Positions 21,202 through 34,600 of a DNA stretch of 64,000 nt are shown here, piece by piece; the stretch's first letter is position 1, and each line of letters begins with the position of its first letter. Source of the stretch: Diadema setosum (taxonomy: Eukaryota; Echinodermata; Echinoidea; Diadematoida; Diadematidae); the NCBI GenBank assembly GCA_033980235.1, contig CM067069.1:21014650-21078649 (forward strand), written 5' to 3'. The notes beneath the pieces were generated by a model. It searched no databases. It saw only the letters and a list, made by a program, of their open reading frames with translations, and was not told the DNA's origin. A program made the position numbers and the translations under genes.

Positions 21202-22862
21202 TGGCATAGTGTATTTTTAGTATTCATCCAGAATGTAGCACTGCCGTGCTACATTCTCTACCAGTGCTGATCTCACTGACACAGCTGCCATTTGTAGTAA
21301 CACTACAGTCATCTCTCATAAGCTAAGCCTACTCTCATTTCTCCTTCTCCCTGTGCACATTGATGGTAAATTACAAGATTTTAGCACCCCATTGTAGGCA
21401 TCACCACTTGGTTTAATGTGATATACTGTAAACTCAGTCAAATTTTCATGTCGATGCCTTCCATGGAGAAAGGTTCATATACATGTATTTGCAACTGCAT
21501 GGTAGTGGCTCGTAAAATTTACTTTGTTATGTTTTTAGACTAATAAATGAAGATTTACTTTTTAATGTCAACGCATAAAAACTGCATGCTGAGAATATAG
21601 GTGATTTAAGATTCAATTCAGGATTTTGAAATAGAATAATGTGACAGGTCTGTCATCTTGCCAACATTGTCATAATTTACATTTGCTTGGTAAACATATT
21701 TATATATGTGCATTGTATCATATTCAAGCTTTCCTTTGTTGGGATGATCTTGAGTTATCTCTTAACATTTGTTGATTAACATTAATTGATTCACGTTTAT
21801 CGTCACAAGAGTATGATAGTATGTGGAATGAGCTTTCATAGTGCATCAAATCTGCCTTGACTTTTCTTCTTTTTTTTTGGGGGGGGGGATATTGTTTATG
21901 TCACAATATCTATGCTGGCTTACTTATGACAATGACTCTTTTATATTAAGAAATCAGCAATGGCTTTTCCTAGTAGAATGTTGGTGTGCCTTTAAGGTTC
22001 TATGTAATGCAAATATTATTACCTGCAAAGTTGTATTATGAATGGGAAATCCATATAAACATCTCTTTCCACAAAAAGAATGAAGGTATGATATGAATTT
22101 GAATAAATTGATTGACAATGGCCCCTCCCCCAAAAAGAGAGAGAGAGAAACAATTGCTCAAAGATTGTGTAATTGCTATGATACCATGAAGGGCATTGCT
22201 GAGTTTATTTCTAAAAGGAATTCAAAGTTTATTTGATAAAAAGTGGCTTTGAAATGGCCAATGGCCCAAACAAAGCGATCCCAATGAAGTGTGGGACCGA
22301 CCTTTTATTACGATTGCTTTGCTTTACTTTGTTTTTGGATATCTTGGCCATTTCAAAACCGATTTTCATCAAATAAAGTTTGGATTCCTCTCAGAATTGT
22401 ATGCTCATTAACATTTCATGAAGTTGTTTCTAAGTACATTTATCTCGCAAAAAGTTTTAAGCTGAATCCTCACCTCAACCAAATGATTGAACCAAAACTT
22501 TCAGGGCCTTCACTCATGAAATAGAAAATCTGTCACAACTGCATTACAGAGAAACATTAAATCTATGCAATAATTTGTATGTTATCATGATAGGACATAA
22601 CTATGCAGAGTTGTATGTATGTCTGTAGTTTGGCTGAATTGTTCATTTAATAAATACATTGTACAAACAGCCATGAGATTTTTCTCATGTATGTAACTTT
22701 TTCCTTCATAACTGAGTTCAAAATGTGCGATACATGTATTATGTGTTGAATGTACATTGTAGTATGTCTTGTTGATATAATTTTCTAATGACAAAATGTC
22801 AAAATTCACACAAGTCAAACGATTTTCTCAGGTTCCTTTGGATGCAACCTAGGTGAGGTTAA
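21202..22862. other. Intergenic, decayed repeats only
   Basis: AT-rich. About 22210-22484 is a degraded relative of the family 2 foldback at 33067-33441: both contain TGGCTTTGAAATGGCC-like and CCATTTCAAAACC-like arms around an ACCTTTTATTA centre. A poly-G run lies at 21880-21888. No gene was recognised. Confidence 0.6.
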
Positions 22863-25370
22863 CTAAACCCTAAACAAAAAGTAAGTTTCCCCTTAAACAC
22901 ACCTCTGTAATTTACGAATCAGGAACCTTTGAGGAAATCTGAATACAGGATCATGTAGCTGTATTTCTAGGCTACATTTCATGTGAAATTCAGTGGATAT
23001 ATTTGGTCACGCTTGAGTGAGCATGACTTAAAGTTGGTCCTACTAGTTGACGCAAACTAATGCAAACTGATGCAAACTGACGCAAACTAATGCAAACTCA
23101 ATGCAAACTCAATGCAAACTACTAATCAATGCAAACTAATGCAAATTACTAATTAATGCAAACTAATACAAACCGCTAGCGGTGAAAATTAGGGTTAATT
23201 ACAGCACCTGGACCTGGCTCTTCCCAGGCCACTCTATGTGCCCTCTCGAAACAGATATTCATCAAGCAAATCCATCCTATCGAAGAATGACTAACGTCAC
23301 GTTTACTTCAGTATATCAAGCGTCTCACCTCAACAGTCAACAATAACTAACGATGTCCGAACACCTTACTTGATTCTCACACTATTCTTCCTTACCACTC
23401 TCTCTGTTCCTCTACCGTCTCCACTAGTTCAACTTCAACTTCTAGCCCATTACTGTCCCCCACTCTTCACTTTCTGCCCTCACAACCCCCATATGTCGCT
23501 TCCCTCTTCATTTCTCCTCTTTCTAGGCTTTCTAAGGCTTTCTAAGGACTACATACACATGGTGTCACTGCAAAACTTTCTCCCTCAAACAAAAATAACA
23601 ATTTAAATTGTGCAGTAAGAATTGCGATAATTTTGCACACTGAAATCAGCTGTATGATGCTTTTTTTATATTGTACTAACACGCACACGCACATCAGTGA
23701 CCACCGGACACTTCAGTCATGCTTCAATAAGCACATGAGGCTGGAAAACCTTTTTTTACCCTACATAATGAAAAATTGACAGTTTGTCCATAATCCCCAT
23801 GGCAAGTTCATATGAAGAGGAGGAATTTATGTTTTTGAAAGCTAACAATGGCTTTTGCATGCAATGTGGTTTATTTTACGGTTGCATGACCACATTATGA
23901 AACAATGATTTATCTTATTGAAATCATCCAGCAGGTGTTGCTTTGACATTCTGCATTTAAATTCAACTGAAAAACATTTCATTACTGCATTTTAGGACCG
24001 ATATAAATGTCTCAGTGATCCTTGGTAGTCCTTCAAACATCAAAGGGTACATGGGACCAGAAACCACCCTTATAATCCATGGCTACCTTTGAATAAATAT
24101 TGAAGTATTCCTGGGAAATTGGTCTGCCTTTAGTTTGATGAAATCCCCTTGTTGGGGCAGAGATGAGAAATTATGCAAATAAAATCTCCGGGCCTTTGTT
24201 CTCGCTACTGAAATCTAATTTTGGCATTAAGTTCTTGATGTCTTGGTGACGTCATGAAGTCATGCATTTACTCAAGGGAAAATAAATGCAATTAATCATT
24301 GACATGGTACCAAATTTCACTTTTGTTAAACATCAATATCCTCTCGTGCTGCAAATATGCACTGAGAGTCTGGAGACAGATATTGATTGTGGTGAGATAG
24401 TGGCCTTTGTTGTTCATGTGGTGTTCATGATTGTGATCGTGATGATGTAGTTGCTTAAAATGTTGGTTGACTATTATGCGATTGTTAAGGCAATATAACA
24501 CAGATTGGGTAGCATCTGCACTCACTTTTTAGGCTCTATCCGCTAACACCGCTGAACACGTCCTCATGAACAAAACAAATGTAAATCTTATGGGTATTTC
24601 AGCCATGAAAAATGGTTTTGACCTGCACACTTTGCTCATCTAATGTGCTCACTGAAGCATGTCACAATGTCATTTTTTATTGAAATGTTATTTTTTTCAT
24701 TGAAATCAGAGTAATTTCCCAACATTTCAACTAAAACGTAAAAAACAATGCATACTTTTTATTATATAGGGTAAAAAGTTTTCAGCCCCACATGCTCATT
24801 GAAGCATGACTGAAATAATGTCAGGTGATCACTGTATGCACAGCGGTATTAAACAAAATACAAAAAGCATTAAACGGGTGATTTCAGTGTGCAAAAATAT
24901 CGCAATTCTCACTGCACAATTTGAATTGTTATTTTTGTTTGTTTTTAATGTGCTCATTCAACCATGAAATTTCGTGAATTGTGTGTAAAAACTGTTCAAC
25001 ACACGAACTCAATAGAAATTACCACGAGAAACATGTCAAATCGGCCATTTTGGTAATTTTTTAATATTGCTGCATTCTCTCAAATTTTGTGCACAAGTCA
25101 CATGATACGATAAGAAGCACATAAATGCATGCCTTTTTATCCTGGAAAACTTATATTTGTTCCGATATCACCAAATCAAAGTTGCACAATTGGGTTCGTG
25201 AACTTCAAAAAGTGACCATTTTGAATTCAAGTCATGCAGAAATATTTAAGAAATATCTAAGAAATACAGCTACATGATCCTGTATTCAGATTTATTCAAA
25301 GGTTCCTGATTCATAAATTACAGAGGTTTGTTTTAGGGGGAACTTACTTTTTGTTTTAATAGTGTTTATA
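22862..25370. mobile_element. Large imperfect inverted repeat (about 2.5 kb foldback-like element)
   Basis: About 105 bp at the left end (22866-22970; words AAAAAGTAAGTTTCCCC, GGATCATGTAGCTGTATTTC) recurs inverted at 25257-25365. Inner arms also match: 23585-23800 against about 24700-24945 (for example TTCAGTCATGCTTCAATAAG against its inverse near 24795). The left arm is interrupted by unrelated DNA (about 23000-23560) including an ATGCAAACT tandem repeat. No transposase domain was found. Confidence 0.75.
23043..23170. repeat. Irregular ATGCAAACT tandem repeat
   Basis: Eleven or so copies of A(T/C)GCAAACT(A/G) follow one another with variable spacing, including one ATGCAAAT that matches the POU/octamer motif. 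It sits inside the left arm of the large inverted repeat. Confidence 0.75.
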
Positions 25371-28300
25371 AAGGCCTAGATCCAAGTTATACCTTCTGTA
25401 TTTCTATCTTATTCTGCATGGAGAGTAAAATTTTTAAAACACATTCGTAAAATCTGTTTATTATATAAAGAATGCATACTTTTGCACTTTAAGCACACAA
25501 AAAACAAAAAAAAAAAACACAAAAAACAACCCACCACCAACAACAACAACAAAGGAGGGATGAGTATTAACTTCATTTTATAAAACTTTATTGATGCATT
25601 TTCTTCATCAATGATATCCTGACAAGTCATATAACAAATATGAAATGGAAATAGTTGGTGAGGGACATAATGTCACACAAATATTTAGGTGAAAGCAAGT
25701 TAGTTACACAAAACACCAGTACCTACAGTGTATAAACAAGAGAAATTAGTCTGTGTTCATAAGTTAGACTGAATAAATACATTTGTGCAACTTCAGGCCA
25801 GCACATTGGATTTGAAATCTACAAGGCAGAGGACACTGATGGAAAATACCATACGTACATAACATCAGTGTACATTACAGGTGATACTCTTGATAAATGA
25901 GATGTTGCAATAGCAATGCTGGTAAATCATATTATAAGGCACATCTTCATCAGACCAAAGTTCAAACTAGCAGGGTATTTTGCTGTTTGGGATAACAATC
26001 CAATATATTGAATGTGCATCTTCACTCGCTCAAAAACCACCTGCTTGGGAGATTAGCCCGCTGGGAAATTAGCCCGACGTCGATGCATGTGCACTTTGCA
26101 TCATTACTCGGCTAGGCTCAGTGTGCAGTTCGAATTTGGTTTCTCCAGTATGATGGGATTGAGAGAATTTCAAGCCGATGGAAATGCAACCCAAATTGAG
26201 GCCAAATAGTGGGCTAATTCACAGATTACTGAGCTATTTCACAAACTAGACCAAGATTTCGGGGAAATTTTCCCAATCAAATAGCATGCTATATGCGTCG
26301 TCATTGCACAAATAGCTGGCTAATTTGACATTGGGCTAAATTTCCTAACCACAAAATAGCACGCTATTATGAAACTACAGTCTGATGAAGACAGGCCTAT
26401 TGCCACACTTCTGCCAAGTCTATCTGGGTTTTGACTGGTCTGGCATTATTTGTTCTTTGCTTTCAAAGCCAGTACTTCCTACACAGTATAACGTCATGGG
26501 CTGATTTTGATTTTTTATTTATTTTATTACTTATGTTTTTGTCCTCCAATCCTGGAGGTTAAAGTCGTTTACTTCCCAGATGCAAACTGTGAATAAGATC
26601 TGGACAAGAAAATGGCTTTAAAAGCGAAATATTTGTACTCAAAATTCTGAGCCAATGTATGCAAAAACAAAATAAGCGTCCATATGCAAGGGAACCTCGT
26701 TATAACAAGCTGCTTAGGACCACTTAAGTTTCTTCATTATATCAGGTACAGTTGTATCTTGTTACAACTCATGGATAAAAAAACAACAACAACAGAAGAA
26801 TGTAAAAGGAATTGGACCTGTAAAATTACCTTCTTACACTGAGTTTCTCACTATATCGGCCCCTTGTCATAACAAAGTTTGACTACATTCATTTCAGTAC
26901 TTCACTAAATACAAGGGTTTTCAGCATAGTTTGTGACTTTGCACATTCCGACTTCCACGTCAATTTCACACAAAATTTACCAAAATGAGGCCCAGGCCAT
27001 GAAGAATCATTGTATGTCAGCTTTTCACTCACATTATTTATACCATCAACTTAAAGCAGTTACATTTGACTTGTATGTGCATCTTTGCTACAAAATACAA
27101 TACGGATAACACTAATCTATGATAAATATTACAATATCTGTTTACCATCTGTGATACATACTAGTAGCCCGTGTGAGGTTTAAACACTTAGGTATGCAAA
27201 GCTTTTATAAAATGTATCTCACATTTACAACACATGTTTCTCCACACTGCTCTCTCTCTCTCCATATGAAACCGAGAAAGAATGCTTCTCTATATATTTG
27301 TAACACAAAGATGTTGAGAGACGCATTTCATAAAGCCTGCTGATATAGTAATTTAACACATCTGATATGAAAATTTGCTATAATTCAGCAATATTCAAGG
27401 TAAATAATAATCTTGAAAAGGTATTACTTTTACGCTTAAAAGAAAAAAACACACACACACAAAGTAATCACACAAGAACTTCAAAGACAGAAATGTTTAG
27501 CTGTACAAAAAGAAGTTTCATATTCTGCATGAGATGTCACTGGCATGTAATCATATGTTTGAGAATATGCTCAAAGCATTGATTCTAGCATTTGTAGTTT
27601 GTTTCCATACACTTTCTTCCAAAGGAATCCATGCCTTTCTCCTCATGTATAATGCAACAACACATTTTTATCTTCATAAATTGAACAAATCATTTGCTCA
27701 TAACACGCATATCTATACCATATCACAGCCCTTGGAGTATAGTCTTCACTTTTGAATAGGAAGCACAACTGATATTACTTTTAAACTAATGCTATTTTTT
27801 TTTTTTTTTTTTTTGGCAAACTGGATGACCTGCACAGCACGAGAACAAATAATTCCTCCGTCTCAGCATTTAATGTACATCACTGCAAGGAGTCAAAAAC
27901 AAAGTACAGTGTATGTTTACCAAAGTTCAGTGAAAACTACTCAAGAACTCGTTTGTAGATATAAAGTTTGCCTTCTTCATGTGTACCAAAGAGAATAATG
28001 TATACACAGAATTAAAAGCATTAATTACCTCTGCCAAGGCGGAAGGTTATGTTTTCATCAGTGATGGTTTGTTTGTCTCTTTGCAAAATAACTCAAAAAG
28101 TTGTGAATGCATTTGAATGAAACTTGCACGAAAAGTTGATGATGACACATCGAACAGACAATTGACTTCTGGTGTGATTCATAAATTTTTATGGATTTTT
28201 GAAGGATTTTTGATCATTTCTGCAGGCAAGGTCGATGAACGTATTTGAGGTTTGCATAACATGTGCTCTGTTCAGGAGAGGTGCCGTGCAGCTGGAAGCT

Positions 28301-30991
28301 GATGATGTATGAACAAAAGGCATATATGTTGGGAAACTGGCCGATTTTCATCCTGCGTAAATGGGTGGAAATGAGCTGCTTGCCAGATGTCTGTGCTCTC
28401 TGAGTGCTTTTTTAATGGTTTAATTGACTACTAGATTGACTACATATGTATAAATCAGCATGTTTAAAGATTACATTAAACAAACCACTATTCATTTCAG
28501 AGTAACCGACTTTCGATAAAAAGGTTATCCAGTACATGTCAATAATTGCTGGAAATATAGCTATAAAAGATATTGCGAACTTAAAAGAAAGAAAAGTGTC
28601 TGCCATTTCCAATAATCATGTAAAACAGAACCAACAATGCATTATACGTGGTTATCTTTCACATAGTTGTTTCTTTTCTTCAAAACAGGTAAACCCTCAG
28701 AACTACACCCGATACCCTTTTCTATTCCATATATCTAAATTTCCACTCATCATTGGAATACTTCTGGAATGCTTCAAAATCGAGAAACAAGTTAAAAAAG
28801 CTCAACATAAAGCACATTTAAGCGCTGACCTCAGTATAAATTTGCTTTTTATGACTAATTTCATCCACTAAAAAAAAAAGAGAAAAATGCTTTGAATACA
28901 CCACAGAATTGAAGACTATCATTGCTGATGAATCATACAAGAAATAGAAACACACCTGAAAATAACATACACGGAATATCTTAAAAGCGGGGAAAATGCT
29001 AGATGAGATATTTGACTGAAGTACAAATTGAAAAAAAAAAAATCTTTTACACTAAAGATGAGATTTGAGTACATTTCAACTTGAAAAATACCAACTGTAT
29101 GCACAAATGATTGCTTTTTGATATGTTCTGTATATTTCTATTAATTTGAAATGAAGGGAAAGACATGCACATTATTATTTTAACTTTTTGTTTGTGAACA
29201 TAGTTGAATTTGTAAACTGCCTCAAGGAATTCACCACCAACTTTCTTGGTGTAGATTTATCCAAAGTCATATCAAATTCAAACCAATGTTATTTCCATCA
29301 CATTACATTGAGGACACGTACATGTATTACCAGAATATGGTTTGTACAAAATTTTGTGCACAATGCCTCCATGTTTAGTGACAAAAGATAGGGAATATTT
29401 TGTACTTTCTGACAACTGACAGCAGTTTGAGGATTTTTTATTTAATGATTTACAGAACATAATTTGACAAAACATTATGACATAATGCCACACAGTCACA
29501 ATAGCATTATTTGAAGCTATAATCTATAGTGCAATACTTCACGAAGAGAGGAAAAAGAAATTGTGTAAAAGCTCTTATAAAACTACAAAAGAAAAACAAA
29601 ACCAACAAAACAAAACAACCCCCCCCCCCCAAAAAAAAAAAAAAAAAAAGAAGTTTCTAATCACACAGTGGAATTCGGAATGAATGGAAATATTACCTAT
29701 GATGCTTTACTTTTCTCAGTATGAAAAAAATTGGCAATTCAGGGTTATTTTGTGAATGGAAAAGATATTGTAATAAATTGGAACCATAAACTATGACTGA
29801 TGAAGTGATGTCTATTTACTCAAACATTCTGGTGATTTCTGGACTGATAAAAACTCACACACAGTCTGGGCAAGAAAGAAACAACAGTATAACATACCTA
29901 AAAGTATTGAGACATTACTCCAGTCAAGCGTTGCCCAATCATACATTGTAAAAGCTTACTAATAGATTATTTTCACACCTGAAAACTACTATTACAGTAA
30001 TTTCCCCGTACAAAAATAATCTCAGCTTTTACAGTCTGTGACAGCATATAACACTGTTATTCCTTTTGCAAAGTGATATGTATTTTCACATAGCTGTACA
30101 TTTAAAGTATAACAGGTTCTAGACATGCATGCATCTTTTCTCTCTGAACTCTTGCACATGGGCATTTGCTGAAGAACAGATACAAATGTACTCAAGAAAG
30201 ACTTGACTCAACTTGACTCAACGTAAGCGATACCATTTGCACAACACAAAACACTACGTACAAATACAAAACACTACGTATTCTGCATTCTTCATGACAC
30301 CATATCCTGGTGGCTACAGACCCACTAAAGATGCACCCGTCAGTAAAGAAAGAAGAAAGTATCAATAGGTTTAAATATCAATCACTAAAAATATGATTTT
30401 TTTGTCATTTCCAGCAATCATAAAACAATTTCAGTAGCACATTTATATCTTCAAGATTGAATGTGGGTTTTTCTTCTTTTTTTAGATGATGGCATAAATT
30501 TGGTTGCTTAGAATATCAGAGCGTATATATTTAGCTGTACCACGAAGAGTGAATGATAATAAAAACCATTCCACATAAAAAAAAATTAACAGTATTGTAA
30601 GTAATATGTTCCTTCATGAATGATGGCATATGATTAACCTTCATATTTTTTAAAAACAAATTACGAAACCATCCTGAGCATGATGTAAACAAATTGTGTT
30701 CATGTGATGTAAGGCACAATATCAAGCGTCATGAGGCAGGTGGTGACATTCGCAGCTGATGAGATGAAGTGATAGGTAAACTAGATTGATTGCCATCATA
30801 GAAAGGTGCCTCTGTGTGTGACATTGTATCTTTACATTATTAAAACACATATTGGGCTAATGCAGGAGGTTGAAGTATCATTTGCAAAAGGCTACAAACA
30901 TCGCAGAAACTTTTTCCAACAACAAAGACTCTGCAATGAAAGAATTGGTTTGATGTTTTAAGAAACTCATGGCAGCCGAAGATGCTTCATT
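25371..30991. other. Intergenic or 3' UTR of the FAM124 gene, no coding sequence recognised
   Basis: A long AT-rich stretch downstream (in minus sense) of the FAM124 stop codon. It includes homopolymer runs (25506-25518, 27796-27814, 29621-29649), a CTCTGCCAAGGCGGAAGGTT element start (28030), the AACCTCGTTATAAC repeat (26692-26880) and a short TGTAAAAGCT inverted pair (29948-30037). Part may be 3' UTR, but I could not place a poly(A) signal with confidence. Confidence 0.55.
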
Positions 30992-31698
30992 TTATCTTCT
31001 TACAGAGAAAAGAGCAACCTTATTGCCTTCAGGATCCCTGGTCAGCCAGTGGTCATCATTCAGCCGTTCAGCTCCTGTTGCTTTATTCAAATTCCTGATA
31101 TGGAATCCTACTGCAAGAGAGTCAAGGGTACAGGGCTTGCAGCCAGGATAGTGTGCCAGTGTGAACTCACACTTGTCTGATAGACTATAAGTACTGTAAC
31201 GCAGCGCACTGGTGTCTGTCTTGTGCTCCAGTGCGGTGACACCAGTAAACTGACGATAGAACTCATCCATGGCATCAAATTTACTTGGATCACGCACAAG
31301 GAGCAGGAGGCGCACGCCAGTTGCTGCAGCTCCAGTGCGCACACCCCACATGGGCAGCGCCCTCTCTGAATGGACGTAGAAAGAAGTTTCGTTTTCCATC
31401 TTGGACACCTCCTCAGAGAAAGACCTTGTCTGCCAGGGAGGACTGGACAAGATCTGCTGGATCTTGGCCACCCGCGATTGGGTTTGGGGGGTAAAGAAGA
31501 GGACCACACCCATGGAAGGGACACTGTCGGAGGGCACAGTATCAGCAGGTGCTCCCTCTTCTTCTAAGATGCTGGCGTGGGTGAAGGATGCAGAGAAGAC
31601 CTCCAGAAAGGATGAAATGCCAGCCCTGGTGGGATCTCCTTGCTGCTTTGGTAAACTGATCTCCAGGAGACTGCGAGGAGGGTTGGTTAACTTGGCAG
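30992..31698 (-). CDS. FAM124 gene, last coding exon (FAM124 domain core)
   Basis: It encodes residues 159-392 and the TAA stop. It holds the strongly conserved part of the family: PPWQTR, FYVHSERALPMWGVR and the DPEGNKVALF close. The acceptor is AAACTTCAG. It is more GC-rich than the flanking DNA, as expected for a coding exon. An overlapping 138-codon frame on the same strand and three on the other strand are shadows. Confidence 0.9.
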
Positions 31699-34600
31699 CT
31701 GAAGTTTTGGAGACAAAGAAGTGAAAATCACAACATTTCTGTCAAACAGCAAGGAAGCCCACATGGTCTGCCTCAAAGCTAGTGATCATCACTCAACTGT
31801 CTGGCTTTGCTTTTTTTTTTTTTTGAGACAAAGAAGTGAAAATAAAAACATTTCTGTCAAACAGCTGTGAAGCCCACATGGTCTACTTCAAAGCTAGCAA
31901 TCATTACTCAACTGCCTGGCTTTGCAGATTACATTAAGACCAAGCATGCGGGATAGCTTCTGCATTTCAAGGTAAGGCCTACACAGATACTCAGTCAGAA
32001 TTCCATCAGTCTGAACACATGCGTTAACTGGAAAACATTCCAAATGTGTCGCGTGTACACAGTGTACCCAATGTTTTTACTTATTCTGTGAATTCCACAA
32101 GTCGACCAGTATTCACAAAATTACCAAATCACAAAAATCTTGCCTCTTGGAACACAAATTCTTCATGTATAGTCTCCATGACTGGAAATGGCATACTTTT
32201 CTCTAGAAAAAGGATAATACTTCTCATACCATCAATATGGTTAGAATTCCATTGTGAATTTGATTTTGAATTCAACCATATGTGAAATTGTCCCAATTTG
32301 TGAATTGTTGTACTGACAAAATGCATCTCACATCCTTGTACAGTACTATCATACTGCTAGGTCATTTCTGTCATATCTGTCATGATATATTATGCATGGA
32401 ACACAGCATATCTAAGTGACAGCAGATGTTCTATTATCATGAATAAGAGAGTCACAATATCTTCATTTTATTAAGAAACCATGGAAATAGCTTCTCTTCA
32501 CTTTACAGCCCACAAAAATGCTTGTACTTTAATATATGGGTAATAATTGGTAATTGTTATCTTTCGCCAAATCATATCACCACAATCTATTCTTTTGACA
32601 GATGGAAAAGTATCACATAGAAGACAATAACAAACTCCTGATAAAAGATGTACGTACATAATCAGCCTAAAAAATCCCCTGCTGAATCTACAATGTACTT
32701 GAAAGTGAGTAATAATGCTCACCTGATTTTCACATAGTCTCTAAATGATAAGTAATCTATAGTATATTTCATAGGCATCCCCCATACCACATTAGAAGGG
32801 GTAATGTAGTGCAACAAACACAAACCTTCTAATTGCATGACCTTTGACCCCCCACATGTATCCAGATGTCCATCCATAAAGTGCTCTCCAAGCTGCTTGT
32901 ATCCAGCTGCAGACTGGAATCCAAGAAGCAGGCACTGCTGGTCCCATCTTGAAATACAGTGATTACAAAAGGTAAATAGGCCAAGGTCATTCTCACTCAA
33001 AGCACTGAATTTACAGTGGATGGATCAATTCCAGCATGAGACATGTTAATCATTTGTCCTTTTTTTTTAAAGGAATGGTATAGTTCTGGTTCAGATGGGG
33101 ATTCAGATTTTAACTTTTTGCAAGATGATTAGAAACCACTTACATGAGAAATTAAAAAGCATGTAATAATTCTAACAGGAATTAAAAGTTTTATGAAAAT
33201 TGGTTTTGAAATGGCCGAGATATTCTAATAAAAGGTGAGTCCCACCTTTTATTAAGAGCACTTTGTTTTACGTTGTTTTTCAATATCTCAGCTATTTCAA
33301 AACCCGTTTTCATCAAGTCGACTTTTAATTCCTCTTAAAATTGTTTGCTTTTTAAAGTCTCATATAAGTGGTTTCTAATTATCTTGCAAAAAAGTTAAAA
33401 CCTGAATGCCCATCTCAACCGGAAATATACCATTCCTTTAAGCTTCTCTGAGGATACTATTTCATAATATTATTTGTTGAAATCTGATGTGGAGATGTGG
33501 GCTTTTTCATGAGCCCTCATGACGAGACTTTTTTTGTGAGCCTCCACTATGAAGACAATTATTTTTACAAGCTATTGGTTTGAATAATAATATTGTCTGA
33601 TTTGTTGATAATATTCTTTGAGTTGATATCAGTGCTGGAAGTGGATGGGGCAAATCATTTCCAGAAGGGCCCCATTTTTCTGTGCATGAAATCAACATGT
33701 CAGTAGCAGTTGAAGCAGATGGGGATTTAACTAGCTCAAGCAAACAGATATCAGTCATATCAATGGTTCAGCTTAGTGACATCAATTCAAACACAAAATA
33801 CAAATTTCCTATTTTCCCCCTACGATTCTTGAATGCTGCCATATTACAGGAAGTAAAACATACAGAACTAAATTAAAAAAAAAAAAAAAAATCATTCATA
33901 TGTTAAACCAAGAGGTGGCAGGTAACATTTATCAGAAAGCTCCGTTAACAGTTTTGATTTCTCTTACTTACAGTGCACTGAATACATGCCTATGTATATG
34001 ATATAGAAAATTACTCATTTGGATCGGTTAAAATCAACTCCATACCATCTCTACATTGCTTGCTACCTCACACCTACAAAATGTACACTGTACCTCAAAA
34101 AGTCACACTCTATTCCCTTCAGGAGAGCTTGAATGTCTCTAGCTATACGTTGTGCTGCTGTCTCGTCCAGCGACTGGTCATCAGTGGTCAACAGCGCCAT
34201 CACGCCTGAACCCTCGACTTTGCTTGATACTCTCTTTCCCCATTCCCTGTGGAGCTAGACATATTCGAAAACAGAACATGAAAATAGTTGTATAAAAACA
34301 CACACACATGTACACACGAAAATGCTAGCAATATTGAAGATGTACTGTATGGTCATTTCAAGCAAGCTGAAAGAGAGAAATGTGTACTTTTTTTTTTTCA
34401 AAAGATGAAAGAGAGATAAATTAGTAACACATGCAGAGACCTGATGAGTTAAGCTTTATCTGAAAAGAGCACTTCCACCATGCTATGGACAATCTATGGC
34501 AACCTCAGTGGACATGTCCAGCTGTTTGGCGAGGGATCTCATAGACTGCCAAGCTTCAGTGGAAGATTCAATGCATTTTCATGAAGGGTTTCTCACGTTT

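Noticed and set aside
25371..30991. A separate gene between CREC and FAM124
   Set aside because: I looked for splice-bordered frames with family similarity on both strands and found only short AT-rich frames.
31108..31724. Overlapping open frames on both strands across the last FAM124 exon
   Set aside because: These are shadow frames of a GC-rich coding exon; only the minus-strand frame ending at 30992 matches a family.
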